A stretch of DNA of 64,000 nt, taken from Ophioceras dolichostomum (lineage: Eukaryota > Ascomycota > Sordariomycetes > Magnaporthales > Ophioceraceae). The stretch is from positions 1 through 64,000 of the forward strand of contig PYST01000190.1 in assembly GCA_003049485.1 (NCBI GenBank). The letters are read 5' to 3'. Made by a program: the position numbers and the translations under genes. The notes beneath the pieces were generated by a model, which was not told where the DNA came from, ran no database searches, and saw only the letters and a list, made by a program, of their open reading frames with translations. Positions 44,395 to 54,823 of this stretch are shown here, in pieces (the first letter of the stretch is position 1; each line of letters starts with the position of its first letter).

Positions 44395-45013
44395 ATGAGC
44401 ACCACTAACCTCGCCCTCCCCGCTCGGAGGGAGCGATGCGAGCACGTACTCGGACACAAGTTCAAGAACCCCCTCCTCTGCGCAGAGGCCCTGAACGCGA
44501 CGGGCCAGCAGCTGCGCCCCGACGAGACCACGAAGATAGCCAACAACGAGAGGCTGGCCGTCTATGGCCACATTCTCGCCCAAGCCCACCTGTGCGAACT
44601 CTGGGTAGTCGCCGGTCTCACCAAGGGTTTGTTTCTTCTCTCATCCCAACCTCAACCCCAACGGACTACTTACCCAAGCAACGGAGAAAGGCGGCTGATG
44701 ACGAGGCTGGCGGATCTGGTATATGACGCGTGCTGATGGATAACTGATGATGGCTATCGATCTCCTAGGTAACTGGGACCGCCTCCGAAAGGAGTGTCTC
44801 GACGGCGATGTCTTGGCGACGGTGGGCTTCGTCAACAACCTTGACAAGTGCGTCATGCGCAACCCCGGCACGCCGCTCGTGTCCAGGCGCATGATGGCCA
44901 CTGCTGTGGAGGCGTTGCTTGGCGCGGTCTGCAGGGACGGAGGCAAGACTGCCTTCCAGGCCGCCATGAGCCGGCTGGGACTGGTGGACCACGAGCTGCT
45001 CCCATTTGTGTAG
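44395..45013 (+). CDS. Single-domain RNase III-like protein lacking the signature aspartate
   Basis: 158 residues from exons 44395..44626 and 44769..45013; the 142-bp intron splits a Gly codon in LTKGNWDR. The whole protein is one RNase III fold without a double-stranded RNA-binding domain. The signature normally reading NERLEFLGDAVL is here N51-ERLAVYGH-I, so His59 replaces the metal-binding Asp. The second block, normally KxxADxFEA, reads RMMATAVEALLGA, where Thr122 replaces the other Asp and Glu125 is kept. Small fungal RNase III-like proteins of this type are common and usually uncharacterised. Losing both Asp residues argues against cleavage activity and for an RNA-binding or structural role, as in catalytically inactive mitochondrial-ribosome relatives. 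No obvious mitochondrial targeting peptide is visible. Confidence 0.75.
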
Positions 45014-45017
45014 TGGG

Positions 45018-45060
45018 CGTGTGCGTGCGCGTGCGCGCGTGTGTGTGTATGCGCGCTCGC
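45018..45060. repeat. TG/CG dinucleotide tract
   Basis: Alternating GTGTGCGTGCGCGTG-type purine-pyrimidine sequence just after the stop codon of the RNase III-like gene. It is of a composition able to form Z-DNA. Confidence 0.7.
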
Positions 45061-45469
45061 AGCGCTCTGTGTAGGTAGCTAGTACCTACTTAGGTACCTA
45101 GGAAGCTCTGCGGTTGTGGATTAGTAAACGTGGAGATAATGTAGCGACTCTCTGGTGGTACTGGCATTGGGAAACAGGATTTGGTCATAAACATAGGGGC
45201 GAGCTCGAAAGGACAATTAATGAGTAAAGGGACGAAGTCGTTCAATGACGAAGCGGTGATTTGCGCAAAACTGGTATCTCGAAATCACAGACATACTTTG
45301 CTCCCACCTTCCACTCTCCACGACTGATGAACCAACCCCTTCTGTGTCTACACTGCCTTCCGACGTCCGATGAACGGCGCGACGAAGAGACACAGACAGG
45401 GCGGGCCAGCGAGAAGCAATCCTAATCCGTCGTAAAAGCCTACCACTGGAGAAAGAACAGCGTCGATAA
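45061..45469. other. Intergenic region between converging genes
   Basis: Contains a TAGGTAGCTAGTACCTACTTAGGTACC-like repeat patch at about 45072-45100 (split here by its tetramer units) and the 3' ends of the RNase III-like gene (+) and amino-acid permease (-). No gene. Confidence 0.4.
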
Positions 45470-47388
45470 TCAGCTCGAGGTCTCTATCTTCCTCCCAGCA
45501 TTCGCCTTAGCCTCCGCTATCGCCTCCTCCTCCTTCTTCTCCAGCACGCCGGGCTCGCTCGCGTCGATGCCCAGCCGCATCGCCTCCGCGACCTCGGGCG
45601 CCGGGCCCGTGAACCATTTGTGCGCCCAAACGAACCAGAAGAAGGTGGACCCCACCGCGATGATGCCCACAGCAACCACGGTGTAGTTGAGCGTCTCGCT
45701 CGTGACGGGGTTCGCGGTCGGCAGACAGAACACGACAGTAATAAGGCCGATCCACATCGCGGCCACCAGCGCGATGGGCCGCGAGAAGGCGCCCAGGTTG
45801 AAGGGGCCCTTCATGGCCACGAACGAATCGTGCCAGATTAGGCCGATGACGATCGGCAGGCCGTAGCTGATGTACAGCCCGATGGTCGCGATGGACGTCG
45901 CTGCCGCGAACGCCACTGTGCTGCCCAACGATGGCAGCGCCAGGATGAAACTCAGCAGGGCCGCAAGCCAGACGGCCCTGATGGGCGAGCGGAACCTCCT
46001 GTCGACCTGGTGGAAAAACTGCGGGATGCCGCTGTCCCTCGCGAAGGCGAACATCATGCGCGAGTTGCTCGTCATGCTGAACAGGCCACAGTGCCACACG
46101 CAGACCATGATTAAAGTGAAAAGGGCGAGGGCGCCGTCCTCGCCGAAGACGTCGACAAAGATCTGCAGGACCGGCTGGCCGTAGTCGCTGTGGAGCACGC
46201 GGTCGAAGTCTTGGATGCTGAAGAGGAAGGCCATCATCACGAAGAAGCCGAAGATGGCGCTGAAGCCGACGGAAGACACGACGCCGATGGGCGCGCTCCA
46301 GCTGGCCTTCTTAGTCTCTTCCGACAGGTGGGCTGAGGCGTCGAAGCCGGTTAGGGTGCTGGAAGTTGGTGGGCGAGAATAGGAGTTAGTTGCTGGAGAT
46401 GGCGATGACGATGGGTGGACGGATGGACAAGGCAAGTAAGCGGTTGTTATGCCTTTGTTCACTCCACTCCACTCACGGGAGACAGAGGCGAGAGAGAGAG
46501 GGGAGAAGAACTTACTACTGCGAGATCAGTCCACCGCACATGATAACATACGCATAACTCGCCCTCTCGCTCCATCCCACGCCCTCAAGCCCCGTGCCGT
46601 CATTGAAGTGCGTGAACACAAACTCGGCAGACTGGTGTGTGGGCGCCTTTGCCAGCACGGCTATGCACAGCGCCGTGACGCCCGCGCTGTGCAGCACGAT
46701 CGACGCGTTGTTCAAGTACCTCAGGATGTGCACGCCGAAGGTGTTGACGACCGCGTGGGAGACCAGCACGGCCGCGTAGATGCCGATCGTCTTGGCCGCC
46801 GTGGGCTCGTAGTCCGGGTTCTTCACCGTCGCGGCCGTGGCGATCAGCCCCGCCAGACCGAAGGATATGCCAGTCGTGACCGCGACCTGGCCCAGCAGGT
46901 TGAACCACCCCGTGACCCAGGCAGCGAAGGGTGACCAGCGCGGGGGGGCGAGCATGGCGGCCCAGAAGTAGGGACCTCCCGAGGTTGGGATGGCGGACAC
47001 GATCTCCGCCATGGCTATTGCGACGAGCAGGGTGAAGACCGAGACCACGATCCAGCCGACAGACATGACTGTTGTTGTTGTTGTTCGTGCCGTCGTTAGC
47101 ATGTCATATTCGGTCCATCATCGGCCAAGAACCCTCTTCTTCGGAAGAAGGGGAAAGAAAGGGAAAGAAGGAAGACTCACCAGTCGGCCCTCCTGTGTTC
47201 AGGCCAAAGGAAAAGAGCGTTGAGATACCGGTGATGACGCTGATGATCGAGAAGGAGATCCCGAAGTTGTGCGCCAGGCCCCAGTCTCGCTTCAGCTCCT
47301 GCTTGTAGCCGAACTGCGCCAGACGGCCCTCATCCTGCTCGTCGCCCGAGGAGGACCCGCGACGCTCGACCGCGAGTTCGTCCGACAT
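45470..47388 (-). CDS. APC-family amino-acid/GABA permease
   Basis: 12-helix plasma-membrane transporter of the amino acid/choline/GABA (ACT) branch of the APC superfamily, like fungal GABA permeases. Three exons, complement(45470..46358, 46516..47068, 47181..47388), 549 residues, phases consistent. The N-terminal cytosolic part is followed by AQFGYKQELKRDWGLAHNFGISFSIIS, the diagnostic entry into TM1 of this branch, and GLNTGGPT at the first join. TM3 carries AEIVSAIPTSGGPYFWAA. The consensus segment GFDASAHLSEETKKAS after TM6 is the hallmark sequence of the ACT family. NSRMMFAFARDSGIPQ follows TM8. Upstream, in the promoter, nothing specific was seen. It likely imports GABA, choline or other amino acids as nitrogen sources; the exact cargo cannot be assigned. 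Confidence 0.92.
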
Positions 47389-49099
47389 CTCGTGAGCGCC
47401 TTTATTTTCCTGTTTTCTGAATTTGTTTTCCCCGTTCTTGACTATATGTTATAGGATTCGCTCTCGAGCATGGGATACCGACAGAAAAAGTTTCCTGCCC
47501 CCTAGGTGCGGAATACTGGCTATCGCAATGTCCTCGTGTCTTATGGCATAAAGTCTGAACACGCGACGAAATCACCGAAAGGGAGCGACGGAAGGAAGGA
47601 GAGAGGAATAGGAGTTCAAAGGCGGCGCCGAGACGGAAGGAGAGGGAGGATTTGGAGATAAGTAAAATACCTTGAGGAAGGTACCGAGCTTTTTCGAGCT
47701 ATCGCAAAACTGCATACCGAGGCACAATGGAGCTTCCCAGCTTGACTCGGATTGGGGTATCAATGGTATCAATGGTTCAGATGACGGCCTCTTCCCAACC
47801 TGCGCTAGCATGCGGGTTGGGGAGCTGCACTGCAACCCCGGAGGCCCGGGGTGGTGATACGTTCTGGCCGATGACAGACCGAACCACATCCTACCAGAAA
47901 CACATTTGTCGTTGCTGCTCGAGATAAGGAAAAGAAAATAAGGTCCCCCCCGCCTTATTACATCATCGGAATTGGGGGTCCAGTTGGCCAGTCCTCCTCC
48001 ATCTCTATCTCTCGGAGGGGCAGAGAGTGCTGCTTCAGGACATGTTTCCCGCTGTGATGGGGACCCAAGTAGATGAGGAGACGGGACTGGCTCTAGAAGC
48101 TGCGGTGTGACCCGCCATGTTCCAGTTACCGACCGAAGATATCCCGTATCGGAGGGAGAGAACAGGACTTGAATGCCTCGCTTGAGGTTTATAACTGGTT
48201 GGTGAGGTCGCGGTCATTGACGATAAGGAAGAATGGCATCCGCGTTGCCTGACTCGAGGGGTCTCCAAGAAAGCCCCTCCATTATCACATATGGAAGGCA
48301 ATGTCGCGAGCAGCTGCGTTCGCGTTTCGGTGACTCCGAACATGTGTGGATCATAAAGCGAGCCGTATCCTCGCTCGGTATGTACGAAATATTACCGCCC
48401 AAAATATTGAAAAAGGACGGGAAGATGGACAGCAGAGAATTGATACTGTGTACCCCCGCCCTCCTGACTTTTTTGAGTAGCTCTTTGATCGTTTGAGGTC
48501 TCGTGAGCCGAGGGCGAAGGCGGGGAAGGTTGCTGGAACGGGCAGTTGCGCTCGCCTGACCCCCAGCCGCCTAGGGCCTCTGGGTTTAGCGGGTGTTAAC
48601 GTTCGATGATGGCGCCGGGGGCATCCAGTTTGGGGGACGCTCTGACAGTTCTGGGCGTGCTGGTGGGGACATGGATGGTGAGATCGCCGAGATAGCGGCC
48701 AAGATAGCAGGGTGGGACCCCATTGGACAGGCCGTTGGAAGAACAACTCTGACTAGGATTTTTGACGTTCCAAAAACCATCGACTACGGGAGCTTTGACA
48801 GGCCGTATTGAACGTGAAGACTTGCAGTAAAGTAAAGCGAGGAACTAGAAGTATTGCAACGCGCCGTAACAAATAAGTCCTTCCAGAAAGCACCAAGGGA
48901 GTTGCTATTTGGAGTGGGAGGTAAAGTCGCATCTTGTCTCGTAGTTCCTCCATATGAACGTTCGTGAAATTATCAAGCTTCACAAGTCTGGATGATGTGC
49001 ACCTTAAAACCCTTCAACCCCACATTCACTCGTCAATGTCCCTCCTCGTCCATATCATGTCGGTAAGCCCTCGCTCGCACACACAAAGCGCCTTGCGGC
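47389..49099. other. Intergenic region, 1.7 kb
   Basis: Upstream region of the permease and downstream region of the IFI6-like gene. Open frames up to 131 codons have no recognisable domain. Nothing else supported. Confidence 0.35.
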
Positions 49100-49890
49100 T
49101 CAGAGCCGGGTCAAAGTGGCGCCTAGATGCTGCATGTAGGAAAAGATGGAGCCCTTCGGCACGTAGCCCGCGTACTGGGCCTGCCAGGAGGCGGCAATAG
49201 ACTCTGTTTCCGATCCCGTCCCGGACCACAGTTGTCAGCCATCATCTGAGTAACGAAGATTACCTCCTGATGGCCTGCGGAGTACCACCCCGACTTGTCA
49301 AGGCTCCGCATGTACATAGGTAGGTAGGTACCTAGGTAGGTACCTAGGTAGGTACTTGAGGTCGGCTGCGACTTACCTTCAACAACGCCACCCTCCGCAA
49401 ACCCAAGGCTGGTGAGCACCCACGGCGTCACGAGCCAGAGCACACCGATAGCCAAAATGCAACAAAAGACGGCGATGGCGACAGGGTGGTCCTGCGCGAA
49501 GTCGAAGACCACCTCCGCAACGCCACGGACCTTGGCTAGGGTTTCGCGCAGGGCGGCGCCGACGCTGGCGCCCTCGGTGCCGCCGTTCTCGATCTCCACG
49601 ATAAGTAACGCGAGCTTCTCCCAAATGGCCAGGGCGACGTCCTCCCACCAGCCGAGGGCGTCGACGCTGTGCTCGTGCTTGACGAGCTTGGCCTTCAGGT
49701 TGGCGTCGAGCTCGGTGGCGGGGAGGAGGATCGAGAGGAAGTCCTCGGCGGAGTAAAAGACCTGCTGGTCTTTCTTCGCGAAGTATAGCTTGAGCATGGA
49801 CTTCTTCTCGTCGGGAAAGCGTGCGAAAAGGTCGTCGTTATCGGCGCGACGGCTGCCGAGGCAGGGGAAGATGGCGTGAATGAGGTCCAT
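49100..49890 (-). CDS. IFI6/IFI27-like small membrane protein
   Basis: Fungal member of the interferon-alpha-inducible 6-16 (IFI6/ISG12) family, small hydrophobic proteins linked in animals to mitochondria and apoptosis; the fungal role is unknown. Exons complement(49100..49203, 49377..49890) give 205 residues. The first 130 residues are soluble and helical (FPDEKKSMLKLYFAKKD, then WEDVALAIWEKLALLIVEIE). The family core follows: HPVAIAVFCCILAIGVLWLV, then LTSLGFAEGGVVEESIAASWQ across the splice join, then GYVPKGSIFSYMQHLGA. The GFxxxGVxxGSxAAxxQ pattern and the SxFxxxQxxGA ending are diagnostic. The ATG at 49890 was chosen; in-frame ATGs further upstream give unlikely N-terminal extensions. 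The 173-bp intron carries a TAGG/TACC tandem repeat. Confidence 0.8.
49317..49355. repeat. TAGGTAGGTACC tandem repeat inside an intron
   Basis: About three units of the 12-mer CTAGGTAGGTAC, in the intron of the IFI6-like gene. The unit is built from the TAGG tetramer seen at several other places in this window. Confidence 0.8.
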
Positions 49891-50625
49891 GGCGAGGATA
49901 GATTGATCGCTAGATGGGAGGTGTTGACGATCGACCATCGACGATGCTATTTGCGATGAGTGGCAGAAAGTTGGAGGTAACAACGGATATCGTTGGCGGT
50001 TTGTCTGTAAGCCCAATCAACCTGCGCCGTCGGTTGATACAAGACGTGTCCTTACGCATCTGCTCATTGCACCTTCCCCGTAACCATGAGAACCTAAATA
50101 AGGCAACGACGACTAGGCGTGGCCAGAGTTTGGTCATGCTGGAGGCCCACCAGATTTTGGTAACACCGGCACCGCACATCAATGCACAGCACAGCCTTGC
50201 CTACTGGCTTGCAATCCCGCCAGTTTCAGGTCACATCGCCACGTGCATGGCTTGGGTTGGTCGACAAATGTGCGTTGTTCATTGGGCGGACGAACGAAAT
50301 AAGAAGTGGGGAAAAGGGAAAAAAGAAAAGGAGAAAAAAAAAGGTTAACTGTTACAAAAAGTACACGAGGGACGGAAGGGAGGGGGAATAAGGGAGTGAA
50401 CTTGGCTACACCGACGACGCCATGCGAGTGCAAGCGACGACAACTTGGGAGGAGAAATAGGGATCTATTAAGGACGGCATCTGCAAGATCGAATCCGCCC
50501 AGCGCCAAGTAGTCAGAGATAATGCAACAAGACCTATTAACATCAAACCTGCTTTTTTGCGCCGCCGATAACCCGTATGAACAATCTCACAATACGAGCA
50601 AGAGTTCAGCTTACAGCCCCTCCAT
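49891..50625. other. Intergenic region upstream of the IFI6-like gene
   Basis: No gene supported. An A-rich patch lies at 50310-50345. It also holds the 3' UTR of RPA43. Confidence 0.35.
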
Positions 50626-52584
50626 CTAGGCCGGAGACTGCGGCCGACTAGCGATATAAATCGGCTGCCTCCTCGAGCTGTCCTCGTCCTCCTCCTCCCT
50701 CCCGAACCTCGTCATGCTGAACTCCGGCACGCGCCTCATCTCGCGCCTCATTAGACTGCTCACGGCGCCGCCGCTCCCGAACGCACCGGCGCCCTTCCCC
50801 CTGCGCGCTCTCTCGCGCTTCAGCTCCCTCTCCCTAAGCACCTTCTCCTCCTCGTCGCCCAGCATGGTCCCCTCAATGCTGATATAGCCGTGATCGCCCG
50901 TAAGGCCGACGTCAAAGTTCTTGATGCGGAACCGGAGCCTGCCCCTAACGCGCTTGCCCTCGGCGTCGACCCAGTACCCAGTCGCGTGCATTTGGTCCAG
51001 GCTTTCGAGGTCGTCCTTGCCATTGCCGCCGGCGCCGGTGCCGGTTTGCTGCTTTTTACCAGCCCCCCCGGCGACGGAGGACTCATCGCCAGAGACCGAG
51101 GCTGCGACTTTGACTTTGCCGCCGTTACGGAACCGCGTCTTCTTCTCATCCTCCTCGCGCTGGATCACGTCGACGAAGCGCCAGCCGGGGGGCACGCGGG
51201 CGGCTTCGATGCTGGCGTTGAAGCGGGACCAGCATACGACGCCGAGGTGGCCCTCGCTTTGGAGGTTGACGTATCCTTCGAGCCAGGCACCGCGGCGGGG
51301 GACGAAGAGGTAGACTTCTGCCGTAAGCCAGCCGAAACCTACGGCGTATTCGTCCACGCAGGACAGGACGGCGGGGGTGTGGTCTGTGGGGGGGTCTTCG
51401 GCCGAATAGGAGCCACGCCGGGGTTGCTCGCCGATGGAAACATTGCTGTAGTCAAGGAGGACGCCTTTGAGTAAGGGGGAGTAGTGGTTGAGGAGTGATT
51501 TCAGGTGTTGGTCGGCGGCCTTGGTAAGGGGTTTGTCGAAGCCGACAGGGTAGAGGGGGACGTAGAGAGAGACGGTCTGGGTCATAAATGGGAAGGTCGG
51601 GTCGGAGGGAGCGTGGGCGGGTGAGTGGATCGTGTCGTCGTCGGCCGTAGAAAGAGAGGAGTCCGGCTTTGTGGTAGACGCGGGGATGTCGACGTCCATG
51701 GTATCGACATCGGGGATACTGGCGAAAGGGTCCGTGTCTGACGCGGCCGCCTCCTTGACCTCAACCTCGGGTTGTGCCTTTTTAAACTTTTTCTTTTTCG
51801 ACTTCGCCTTAGCCTCCCTCGAGGCGGCGGGGTCTTCCTGTTCAGCACCGGCCGCCGTCTCAGCCTCCTTGGCAGCGTGCTTCGACTTTTTCTTCTCCCG
51901 CTTTTTCACCTTGAGTTCCTTCTCTGCGACTGGAGGAGCAACCTCCTCCTCGGCAGGAGGATTGTCGTTTTCTAGCGCCAAATCTTCCACGGCGGTATGC
52001 TTCTCTTTCTTGGACTTTTTCTTCTTCATCTTTTCTGAGGGTTGTTCGGCCATATCAACAGCCTCCACCCTATTGTCCCCCGTCGTGTCCACTACGTGTC
52101 CGTTCTCTTCATTGACGGGTTCCTCCTGATCGTCCGATTTCGACTTCCTCGACTTTCTCGACGGAATCTTCTCTTCGTCAAAAGCTCCCAGTTCAGCGCC
52201 GTCCGCAGCTCTGGGCTTCTTGTCTTTCTTTTTCTTGTGCTTGCTCGCGCTGGCCTCTCCGGCAGTCTCGGGCACCATGTCTTCCGTCGTCTCTAGCAGC
52301 TCATTGACGTCGGCTCCAGCGTCTATTTCTTTCGCTTTCTTCGACTTCTTGTACTTTTTGATACTTGAGCGCTCTTGCCCGTCATGCTCGTCGGCTGGCG
52401 TCGGTGATTGGGTGACATCGACAGCTTCGCTTTTGGAGCGCTTGTGCTTTCGAGGGTTCGTCGATGATGACGGGTCGTCGTATTCTCGTGGCCGCTTCTT
52501 ATCATAGTCCTTGTGCTTCTTGTGCCTCTTTTCGGACTTATGCTTCTGGGCCGAGGCCGACACATCTTCCACGGCCGCAGACAT
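50626..52584 (-). CDS. RPA43: DNA-directed RNA polymerase I subunit RPA43
   Basis: Stalk subunit of RNA polymerase I; with RPA14 (in yeast) it forms the Rpb4/7-like stalk and contacts the initiation factor Rrn3 in the nucleolus. Single exon, 652 residues, about twice the length of the yeast protein. The first ~330 residues are an extension rich in Lys, Glu, Asp and Ser, with many KKKK-type clusters (for example KKKKSKKEK), probably disordered with nucleolar targeting signals. The conserved part begins at about residue 334: MTQTVSLYVPLYPVGFD and LLNHYSPLLKGVLLDYSNV form the N-terminal Rpb7-like domain. Then VDEYAVGFGWLTAEVYLFVPRRGAWLEGYVNLQSEGHLGVV forms the OB-type domain. RIKNFDVGLTGDHGYISIEGTML closes it. 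The C-terminal tail is Arg-rich. Divergent from the NmrA-like gene across a ~590-bp shared upstream region. Confidence 0.9.
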   Translation of the reverse strand: MSAAVEDVSASAQKHKSEKRHKKHKDYDKKRPREYDDPSSSTNPRKHKRSKSEAVDVTQSPTPADEHDGQERSSIKKYKKSKKAKEIDAGADVNELLETTEDMVPETAGEASASKHKKKKDKKPRAADGAELGAFDEEKIPSRKSRKSKSDDQEEPVNEENGHVVDTTGDNRVEAVDMAEQPSEKMKKKKSKKEKHTAVEDLALENDNPPAEEEVAPPVAEKELKVKKREKKKSKHAAKEAETAAGAEQEDPAASREAKAKSKKKKFKKAQPEVEVKEAAASDTDPFASIPDVDTMDVDIPASTTKPDSSLSTADDDTIHSPAHAPSDPTFPFMTQTVSLYVPLYPVGFDKPLTKAADQHLKSLLNHYSPLLKGVLLDYSNVSIGEQPRRGSYSAEDPPTDHTPAVLSCVDEYAVGFGWLTAEVYLFVPRRGAWLEGYVNLQSEGHLGVVCWSRFNASIEAARVPPGWRFVDVIQREEDEKKTRFRNGGKVKVAASVSGDESSVAGGAGKKQQTGTGAGGNGKDDLESLDQMHATGYWVDAEGKRVRGRLRFRIKNFDVGLTGDHGYISIEGTMLGDEEEKVLRERELKRERARRGKGAGAFGSGGAVSSLMRREMRRVPEFSMTRFGREEEDEDSSRRQPIYIASRPQSPA

Positions 52585-53176
52585 GGTGGGCGACGTGGAA
52601 ATGGCACACTGTTGACCAGAACTTGTTCGGAGCTCCGGAGTGGATGTGCGATCAAAATTTCTCGTGATGGCGAATTCAATTTTTTTTTAAGCGGGGCCGA
52701 AGTCGAGCTGTGGTGGGGTCCTCTTCCCCCGAACCGCTCACAGTTTTTTTCCGTGGCGCGGGACCAGCTCCCCGGACAAGAGCTCCAATCCCTCGTGCAC
52801 AAACGCCATAGAGGTAATTGGCCAATGAACGCATTGCGCTTCCGATGCACCTTGTCTTCCAGGATGGAGAAGGATGTCGTTGATGTCGACAGAAGGGCGT
52901 CGTAGCTCGCAACCAAACCCGCTTTCGCAGCCGGATGTGGGTTCCTGAGCATCAACGTCACGGCTTTTGGAGGGGAAGAGGAGGGGCATTTCATCCCACC
53001 GGCGCCGGTTGTCTGAAGGATTGCGTAAACTCTAGACTGTCTTGCAATTCATTCCAATATATATGTGGTAGCTCAAGCTTCTTCCTGGTTATTCCATTCT
53101 TTGCCCCTCATTTGTACGTCTTTCCCTCACCGTGTTCCAGGTCCACCTGCCTGTTCAAGGACGTCGATAAATCAAG
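52585..53176. promoter_or_regulatory. Shared upstream region of RPA43 and the NmrA-like gene
   Basis: 592 bp separate the two start codons, which point away from each other. A TATATAT element at 53057-53064 lies about 115 bp upstream of the NmrA-like start; no TATA is evident on the RPA43 side, as expected for a housekeeping gene. A poly-T tract lies at 52681-52688. Confidence 0.5.
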
Positions 53177-54232
53177 ATGGCTACATTTACACCGTCCAAC
53201 ATCCTCGTCTTCGGCGCAACCGGCCGCATCGGCTTCTACATTGTCGACCGGCTCCTAAAGGCCGCCGAGCCATTCGGAAGTGTGACCATCTTCACATCCC
53301 CGAGAACGGCCGAGTCCAAAGCCGATGTGCTGAGCGGGTGGAACTCCAAGGGCGCCTCGGTAATCACTGGGGATGTCACCAAGGCGTCGGACGTGTCCGC
53401 AGCCTACAAAGGCATCGATACCGTTATCTCAGCTGTTGGGCGCGATGTACTCTCCCAACAGATCGAACTGATCAGACTAGCCGAGGCGTCCGACAGCGTT
53501 CAATGGTTCTTCCCGTCCGAGTACGGCACCGACATCGAGCATAATCCCAAAAGCGCGACCGAGCCGACGCATCAGGTGAAGCTCGCGGTGCGAAAGCTCA
53601 TCCGCGAGGAGGTGAAGCGGCTGAAAATCACCTATTTGGTAACAGGTCCCTTCTTCGACATGTGGGTTACGGGCAACTTCGATCCGGAGAAGAAGGAGGC
53701 GAACATCATTGATGATGGGGAGGGCAAAATCGGGTTCTGCACCATGTCGGAGTAAGTGTCGCACGTAGGCCCAAGTCTGTCTCTCTTTCCGGCGGCATGG
53801 CGCTTGTCGCTGCCCGGTGTATTCGATACCTACCCGTCGGTACGCATTTCTAACCTCAGGTTTAACATCTACAGCGTCGGGAAGTTTCAAGTCGCAGCCC
53901 TACGGCACCCCGCCGCGTGCTTCAACAAGGCCCTGAAGGTGCAATCCTTCATCGTAACTCCCAACCAAGTGTTGGCCGAGTACGAGAAGGAGACGGGGGG
54001 CGCGAAATGGAAAGTCAACCCGATGCCGCTGGACGACGTCCGCGAGACAGAGAAAAAGTTGTGGGAGGCCAAAGACCCTCTCGCCACGGGGGCGACGCTC
54101 CGGAGGATCTGGGCTGAGGGCGGCACGTTGTATGACAAGAACGACAATGAGTCGCTGGGCTTGGGGAGCGAGGACCTCGAGAGCCTGGAGGTCGCGGTGA
54201 AGCGGGAGCTTGGGAAACTGCATAGGGCTTGA
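53177..54232 (+). CDS. NmrA-like/isoflavone-reductase-type NAD(P)-binding protein
   Basis: Atypical short-chain dehydrogenase of the NmrA/isoflavone reductase group, either an oxidoreductase or a redox-sensing regulator. Exons 53177..53751 and 53875..54232, 310 residues; the 123-bp intron (GTAAGT/CTACAG) restores CTMSDVGKFQVAAL, a typical segment. The Rossmann glycine motif G13ATGRIG19 is intact. GDVTKASDVSAAYKGIDTVISAVG follows the family pattern. WFFPSEYGTDIEHNP contains the usual PSEYG block, and HQVKLAVRKLIRE supplies the Lys seen at the active site of isoflavone-reductase-like enzymes. No neighbouring biosynthetic genes suggest a pathway. Confidence 0.88.
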
Positions 54233-54823
54233 AAAATCGTACGCAGTGGACTTGTGCAGTCAAATCTCTACGTTTGTCTTTCCTCTCTGTGACGGGAGAT
54301 ATTCTTCGTTTTCGTTGCGCAATATTGCCCATTGTAGAACGTAAAATTGGAAGGTTCAGGTCACCAAGCCACATCGGCACTCACACCACTTATACACAGC
54401 ATCTGGACACCCCTGAGGAACACCCCTGAGGAATGTGAGGATGGAGTGCGGCTTCTTCGCAGCTGATAGAGCATTAATATTGATTCAGGTGTGGGCACAC
54501 GAGGCAGCCGCACGGGACTAGGTAGTGTTACTGGTAGTTACACCAGCCTCAATTCGGCCCTAACCTGGACACGAGCTCAACATTAGTTCAATTTCTAAGG
54601 AGCTGACCTCCCCCAAACTGACCTGCCGCTCCGTCGACTGTCCACAACTTTCCACACGGCAGCCTTCCAACTTCTGCTCGCCAACATCGACCACTCGACT
54701 TCTGTCGATCTTGCAAACAGCAGCACATCGCTACAACTATCTCCTACTAATCTGGCTATTTCTATCTCCGTTTCTTGCAAAGGTTCCTGTCAAGTGCAGT
54801 AGTCATCGAAGAGTTCAATCGCC
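54233..54823. other. Intergenic region upstream of the VPS73-like transporter
   Basis: No gene seen. Short palindromic and pyrimidine-rich patches only. Confidence 0.35.

Noticed and set aside
49317..49355. TAGG repeats as telomere-like or CRISPR-like sequence
   Set aside because: The unit is not a telomeric TTAGGG repeat, arrays are very short and have no spacers, and the host is a eukaryote.
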